In this document: in pieces, positions 60,065 through 64,000 of the stretch
Numbering within the stretch: the stretch's first letter is position 1
How the letters are laid out: every line of letters begins with the position of its first letter
Assembly (NCBI GenBank): GCA_043811005.1
Contig: JBDRNO010000001.1
Location: 15,964-79,963, forward strand
Reading direction: 5' to 3'
Source: JBDRNO01 sp043811005
GTDB lineage: Bacteria; Bacteroidota; Bacteroidia; NORP154
Length of the DNA stretch: 64,000 nt
Notes under the pieces: model-generated
Databases searched by the model: none
Seen by the model: the letters and a program-made list of their open reading frames with translations, nothing else
What the model was told of the DNA's origin: nothing
Program-made: the position numbers and the translations under genes

Positions 60065-61453
60065 ATGAATTACCTCCAGACCCTTGATTACCTGTACCGT
60101 AAGCTCCCCATGTATCAGCGTATAGGCAAAGCCGCCTATAAATTCGATCTGAAAAACACAATTGCTATTTGCAAACTGCTTGATGATCCCCAAAACAAGT
60201 TTATATCCATTCACATTGCCGGAACCAACGGTAAAGGATCAGTAGCACATATGCTTTCTTCAGTATTACAAAGCTGCGGGCTTAATACCGGGTTATACAC
60301 ATCCCCACATTTTAAAGATTTCAGGGAGCGGATAAAGATAAACGGCAGAATGATTACCCGGGATAAAGTGTGTGAATTCGTTGAAAAATACAAAGATGGA
60401 TTTGAGAAGATCAAACCCTCTTTTTTTGAAATGACGGTTGCACTGGCATTTTATCATTTTGCCGGACAAAAGGTAGATATTGCAGTGATCGAAACCGGCT
60501 TGGGAGGGCGGCTGGATTCTACAAATGTTATCACCCCGGGTTTGTCGGTTATTACAAATATAGGGATAGACCATACGGAATTCCTGGGAAATACACTTGA
60601 GGAAATAGCGGTTGAAAAAGCAGGGATAATAAAGCAGGGTGTTCCTGTTGTTATTGGAGAGACACAGGAAGAGATAAAGCATGTTTTTATTGATAAAGCA
60701 AGGGAGAAGAGTGCGGAAATATATTTTGCGGATAACCCCTCCCCGCCTACGCGGGCCGAAGCCGTTTTGGCGGGCGAAGGCCCGGCCCTCCCCGACCTTG
60801 CTTCGCTCGAAGCTACGCGAAGGCGAAGAGGAGAGGGAGACCCTCCGCTTATGCCCACCACAGCCACTCCTTTTAAAAAAAGCAGTGAAAAGTACAGATC
60901 GGGAAGGACTAACAATAATCATTTTCAAACGGATCTGTTAGGACAATATCAGAAGAAAAACATAATTACGGCTTTAAAATGCGTTGATGTGTTAAGGCAA
61001 AATGGCATTATTATATCACAAATGTACGTTGAGGAGGGTTTGAAAAATGTTGTAAAGAACACAGGGCTGCTGGGAAGATGGCAAATACTTTCAAGCTCTC
61101 CTTTAACGATTTGTGATGCAGCTCATAATGCTGCAGGGGTAAGAGAGGCAATGGCTCAGGTAAGATCAACTCCCCATAAAAAATTGCATTTTGTATTCGG
61201 CATGGTGAAAGACAAGGATATTGACCCTGTTCTTGAGCTTTTGCCCGCAGATGCCCTCTATTATTTCTGCAAAGCGGACATACCGAGGGGTTTGGATCAG
61301 AATCAATTGGCGGAAAAAGCGAAAAAATATCGTTTATCCGGGAATGTTTATACATCGGTTAAAGACGCACTGATGAATGCAGGATCAAATGCCGGTAAGG
61401 ATGACCTGGTTTTTGTAGGAGGAAGCTCTTTTGTTGTTGCGGAGGTGGTGTAA
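60065..61453 (+). CDS. folC: Folylpolyglutamate / dihydrofolate synthase
   Basis: Adds glutamate to (dihydro)folate. ATP loop GTNGKGSVAHML; the carbamylated-Lys region IETGLGGRLDSTNV; substrate loop GIDHTEFLGNT. The C-terminal Mur ligase domain is GRWQILSSSPLTICDAAHNAAG. At 462 residues it is about 40-50 too long. The surplus is a G+C-rich repeat-like stretch at 60735-60870 (NPSPPTRAEAVLAGEGPALP and on), between KSAEIYFAD and DLLGQYQKKNI, that is, in the linker between the ligase domains. Frame is preserved. It is one of the strongest in-frame insertions. Confidence 0.93.
   Translation: MNYLQTLDYLYRKLPMYQRIGKAAYKFDLKNTIAICKLLDDPQNKFISIHIAGTNGKGSVAHMLSSVLQSCGLNTGLYTSPHFKDFRERIKINGRMITRDKVCEFVEKYKDGFEKIKPSFFEMTVALAFYHFAGQKVDIAVIETGLGGRLDSTNVITPGLSVITNIGIDHTEFLGNTLEEIAVEKAGIIKQGVPVVIGETQEEIKHVFIDKAREKSAEIYFADNPSPPTRAEAVLAGEGPALPDLASLEATRRRRGEGDPPLMPTTATPFKKSSEKYRSGRTNNNHFQTDLLGQYQKKNIITALKCVDVLRQNGIIISQMYVEEGLKNVVKNTGLLGRWQILSSSPLTICDAAHNAAGVREAMAQVRSTPHKKLHFVFGMVKDKDIDPVLELLPADALYYFCKADIPRGLDQNQLAEKAKKYRLSGNVYTSVKDALMNAGSNAGKDDLVFVGGSSFVVAEVV
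60735..60870. repeat. In-frame G+C-rich repeat in folC
   Basis: Sharply G+C-rich against the AT-rich gene. Contains CTTCGC-(10)-GCGAAG and other hairpins, and CCCTCCCC near the left with GAGGAGAGGG to the right. The reading frame runs through with no stop. The antisense frames in this segment are also open, as expected for G+C-rich repeats. Confidence 0.75.
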
Positions 61454-61504
61454 ATTGTAATTTATTGTAGTTTTGTATTAACTAATTAGTATTTATCTGA
61501 CTAA

Positions 61505-61561
61505 CTCCGTCCTTTAGGGCGGAGACAACAAAATATAACGTAATCCCGGGGCTTTAGCCCC
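61505..61561. repeat. Two hairpin repeats between folC and yihY
   Basis: CTCCGTCC-TTTA-GGGCGGAG (61505-61524) and GGGGC-TTTA-GCCCC (61548-61561). Short hairpins of this kind occur widely between Bacteroidota genes; either could terminate folC transcription. Confidence 0.6.
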
Positions 61562-61574
61562 AAATAGATTCCAA

Positions 61575-62912
61575 ATGAAGAACATAAGCATATTGATATC
61601 ACAAACCCTGGATTTTATCAAAACAGATATCTGGAGGATTCGCTTACAGGATCAACCGCGAAAAAAATCTATTTTCATTAAGCTGCTCAGGATCGTTCTT
61701 TTGGCGCTAAGGGGATTTAATGAAGACAAATGCCAGTTAAGGGCATCAGCGCTTACCTTTTATTCCTTGCTCTCGATAGTGCCTGTAGTAGCTATGATCT
61801 TTGGAATAGCAAAGGGATTTGGTTTTGAGAAAATGCTGGAAAAACAACTGACGGAAGCGCTTGAAGGTTATGAGGATATAATGATACAGGTATTGGATTT
61901 TGCCAATTCAATGCTTGCAAATACAAAGGGTGGCTTAATAGCAGGTATAGGTGTTGTCTTGTTATTCTGGGCGGTAATGAAAGTGTTGGGTAATATTGAG
62001 CAATCATTTAATGATATATGGGAAATAAAAAGAGCGCGAAGCTATGTGAGAAAGTTCAGCGATTACCTCTCAATAATGCTTATTGCCCCCATACTTATCA
62101 TTTTGTCGAGCAGTGTTACCGTTTTTATTACTACCCAGATCACAAGTATAACCCAAAGCATAGACCTGTTGGGATTTTTCAGCCCCCTCATATTCTTTCT
62201 TGTGAAGTTAATACCCTATACCTTGATCTGGCTGCTGTTCACCTTTATCTACATCGTAATGCCAAATACGAAAGTAAATTTTGTATCTGCCTTGCTTGCC
62301 GGCATTATTGCCGGGACTCTTTTCCAGCTTACCGAATGGATATATATAAACTTCCAGGTAGGAGTAGCGAGATACAATGCCATTTACGGGAGCTTTGCAG
62401 CATTGCCCATGTTCCTGATATGGATGCAGCTAAGCTGGCTTATAGTTCTCTTTGGTGCAGAGCTCTCTTTTGCCTACCAGAACGTTGACAGGTATGAGTT
62501 CGAAATAGATTCTTCCAGGATCAGCAGTTCCTATAAAAGACTCCTTTCCCTCCTCACCGGCCATTTGATCGTAAAGACCTTTTCACGCGGAGAGAACCCA
62601 TTAACCGCCCGTGAAATTTCCGACATCCTGGAAATTCCCGTTCGCATAGTGCGGCAGATAATTTACGAACTGGTGGAGTGTAAGATCATCTCCGAGATCA
62701 ATACCGAAAGTCCCAGGGAGGTAACTTATCAGCCAGCGCGTAGCATAAATACTCTAACCGTAAAGTTCATCTTTGATGCTTTAGACCAGCGGGGGATTGA
62801 GGATATCCCCGTAGCACAGACAAAGGACCTGGAAGCATTATCAGGAATTATGGATTCATTCAGGGATGCCATTGAGAAATCACCGGGGAATAAGTTGTTG
62901 AAAGATATATAG
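61575..62912 (+). CDS. YihY/BrkB-family membrane protein with winged-helix tail
   Basis: A 445-residue integral membrane protein. Six TM helices between about residues 65 and 305, in the YihY (formerly misnamed RNase BN) fold: ASALTFYSLLSIVPVVAMIFG and the ARYNAIYGSFAALPMFLIWMQLSWLIVLFGAEL segment are the family hallmarks. The C-terminal ~130 residues are soluble and include PLTAREISDILEIPVRIVRQIIYEL, a winged-helix-like HTH. This tail occurs in Bacteroidota members. Function is not known for the family; virulence factor BrkB is a historical name. Confidence 0.88.
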   Translation: MKNISILISQTLDFIKTDIWRIRLQDQPRKKSIFIKLLRIVLLALRGFNEDKCQLRASALTFYSLLSIVPVVAMIFGIAKGFGFEKMLEKQLTEALEGYEDIMIQVLDFANSMLANTKGGLIAGIGVVLLFWAVMKVLGNIEQSFNDIWEIKRARSYVRKFSDYLSIMLIAPILIILSSSVTVFITTQITSITQSIDLLGFFSPLIFFLVKLIPYTLIWLLFTFIYIVMPNTKVNFVSALLAGIIAGTLFQLTEWIYINFQVGVARYNAIYGSFAALPMFLIWMQLSWLIVLFGAELSFAYQNVDRYEFEIDSSRISSSYKRLLSLLTGHLIVKTFSRGENPLTAREISDILEIPVRIVRQIIYELVECKIISEINTESPREVTYQPARSINTLTVKFIFDALDQRGIEDIPVAQTKDLEALSGIMDSFRDAIEKSPGNKLLKDI

Positions 62913-62960
62913 GAGACCCACCCACTCCCTACGCAAAAGCTCCGGGGGTAGGCTGTCTTC

Positions 62961-62976
62961 TCCGCCAGCTGGCGGA
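62961..62976. repeat. TCCGCC-AGCT-GGCGGA palindrome
   Basis: Fully palindromic 16 bases: arms TCCGCC and GGCGGA around AGCT. It lies downstream of the yihY gene. Confidence 0.75.
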
Positions 62977-62984
62977 CCTCCTGG

Positions 62985-63287
62985 CTACTTAAACCGTCCT
63001 GTCCAAAAGATTTTGCCCGGGTCGTCACTATTAACCGGCAGATCCTTCACTCCCCTGTTATTCAACAGGGCAGGCTGGATGACAGTTTTATTTTTTGGAG
63101 GTTGGGTTTCTCCCTCTTCTAACACAAAAACCTAATATTTCCACTCCAAAAAAACAACCTCCCAAACCAAACCTTTATCACCCTCACATTTTTCAGGTAA
63201 CTTTTCCAAAAAAACCACATCTTCTAACTCAATGATGTTGAGGGCATTATGAAGGGCAGTACCGTATTTAAATGGTAGTATTTATTA
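62985..63287 (-). pseudogene. Broken minus-strand ORF with an in-frame TAG
   Basis: One minus-strand frame of about 100 codons between bounding stops contains a single internal TAG (plus-strand CTA at 63133-63135). Before it: LPFKYGTALHNALNIIELED then VVFLEKLPEKCEGDKGLVWE and on to LEWKY. After it: VFVLEEGETQPPKNKTVIQP, then LLNNRGVKDLPVNSDDPGK and IFWTGRFK. Composition looks coding on both sides. No ATG starts the upstream half. It is either a decayed gene or chance; I do not recognise a family. Confidence 0.4.
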
Positions 63288-63392
63288 AAAAAACACTATA
63301 TTTTTGTGGCAGTGGATTTTTGTCTTTTGGGCGTGCCCCAGCACATAATTTTAGTATGTAAAAAAATACTTAAATATTTAGAAAGATATTGT

Positions 63393-63400
63393 TATATTTG
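63393..63400 (+). promoter_or_regulatory. TAnnTTTG -7 box
   Basis: TATATTTG followed by AGT, about 55 bases before the ATG at 63456. No -33 TTTG was seen at the right distance. Confidence 0.4.
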
Positions 63401-63455
63401 AGTGATAATAAAAAAGTCATTTACAGTTAATTACAAACAACTAATTAAAAATAAA

Positions 63456-63938
63456 ATGAAATTTAAACCGGTTTCGATAGATAAATATGTGGAAGAACAT
63501 TTGAAAAACAATCCATCGGAAAACGAGAAGGATTTGCGAACCAGGTTGGATTCCGCATTAACGGCTTATAAAAATGGAGAAAGATGTGCTTGTGGGAATG
63601 ATATTTGGGTTATTGGTTCTGCGACTATAGGAAATAGCTGCTTTACTTGCATAACAGGAGAGAGCCCTACGGCTGATGATTACGAAATTGATGTAGCAAT
63701 AAAAAAAAGGAAAAGCACAAAAGGACGCAGGCATATTGATGATATGGACCCAACAAAAATAGCAGGGATCTTTGATGACGATGGATACGAGATCAATCCC
63801 GATCTGATCAAAAAACCATCTTTATGTGTAACGTGTATATATGATGCCAATCCCATAGAGGAAGTATTATGCCAGTTGACACGAGCCGACCAGGAGGATG
63901 ATAATGAGTTTATATGTTATGAATATGAGAAAATGTGA
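63456..63938 (+). CDS. Conserved hypothetical Cys-rich protein
   Basis: A soluble protein of 160 residues from ATG 63456 (MKFKPVSIDKYVEEHLKNNP); an upstream in-frame ATG at 63402 is less likely because the family starts at MKF (from memory) and a -7 box fits the shorter form. It contains CACGN, then CFTC (about 18 residues on) and a later CVTC, all typical of a zinc-binding site. The middle (IKKRKSTKGRRHIDD) is basic, and the tail is acidic (TRADQEDDNEF). No function known. The gene is alone at the end of the window. Confidence 0.65.
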   Translation: MKFKPVSIDKYVEEHLKNNPSENEKDLRTRLDSALTAYKNGERCACGNDIWVIGSATIGNSCFTCITGESPTADDYEIDVAIKKRKSTKGRRHIDDMDPTKIAGIFDDDGYEINPDLIKKPSLCVTCIYDANPIEEVLCQLTRADQEDDNEFICYEYEKM

Positions 63939-64000
63939 GGTGGGGGATGAAAGGGAGATGGAGGATATTGATGTAGTTTAGCCATATATGGCAACAAGCT

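Larger units (their letters stand above)
62913..63455. other. Gap with palindrome and broken minus-strand frame
   Basis: Besides the TCCGCC palindrome (62961-62976) and the broken frame (62985-63287), it contains a TATATTTG box (63393-63400). A TTTGTCTTTTGGGCGTGCCCC tract at about 63329-63349 has no match elsewhere in the window. No intact gene is seen. Confidence 0.6.

Noticed and set aside
60293..60928. Long open antisense frames in folC
   Set aside because: They arise from the G+C-rich insert, which lacks stops in most frames; their products have low-complexity Arg/Ser/Pro composition and no domain.
1..64000. tRNA genes
   Set aside because: I looked for TTCGA/TTCAA loops with flanking stems and found none that fold convincingly; a covariance-model scan would be decisive.

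Overview
The window is a contiguous stretch of an AT-rich genome from a member of the Bacteroidota (Bacteroidetes). Four things support this. Secreted proteins end in type IX secretion (T9SS) sorting domains with the YPNP motif. One protein carries SprB-type repeats and an Omp28 domain. Promoters look like the phylum's -7 box, TAnnTTTG. Several families are largely confined to the phylum (DUF6029, DUF4292, PorT-like barrels, short-chain threonine dehydrogenase, YihY with a winged-helix tail). I found no rRNA, tRNA, CRISPR array, prophage or insertion sequence by eye. Functions are assigned from remembered family motifs, not from database searches.

Layout. 1-6.8 kb: surface and outer-membrane proteins (DUF6029 barrel, two Omp28-type proteins, a PorT-like barrel). 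6.8-11.5 kb: ubiX, a small conserved ORF, queG, ruvB, a SPOR protein and lptB. 11.6-16.9 kb: a giant membrane histidine kinase, a B12-binding mutase subunit and an enoyl-CoA hydratase. 16.9-24.2 kb: an envelope operon (polysaccharide flippase, dut, a frameshifted sugar nucleotidyltransferase, a TPR lipoprotein, a DUF4292 lipoprotein and an EnvC-like M23 protein). 24.4-31.9 kb: LuxE-like acyl-protein synthetase, a lipoprotein, a Na/Pi symporter, a decayed M43 protease, lnt and a polysaccharide deacetylase. 32.3-43.8 kb: aspS, a threonine dehydrogenase-like protein, a MORN protein, cysS, an M28 peptidase, polA and two conserved exported proteins. 43.8-51.5 kb: three tandem M43 metalloproteases with T9SS tails. 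51.8-64 kb: an LPG-synthase-like membrane protein, a DMT transporter, yicC, gmk, nadD, purQ, an ExbB-ExbD-TonB cluster with folC and yihY, and a small Cys-rich protein.

The most striking feature is not a gene. Short palindromic or GC-rich repeat units sit inside housekeeping ORFs without breaking the frame (histidine kinase twice, luxE-like twice, aspS, yicC, nadD, folC, probably cysS). The situation resembles the Rickettsia palindromic elements. A second family is a composite element with a conserved left end (about AAGAACATAACTTTGTAAATT) and right end (about ATTGAAATTCCGATAC). It lies just upstream of at least seven genes, nearly always in the gene's orientation, and holds different palindromes in its middle.

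The M43 family shows active rearrangement: a tandem triplication, a 3' remnant at 28.4 kb, a duplicated 5' end at 31.9-32.06 kb that now supplies the apparent start of the deacetylase, and a start region shared with lnt. Remnants of four-helix-bundle (IVS-type) proteins and a minus-strand frame broken by one TAG add to the picture of a genome rich in small repeats and decay.
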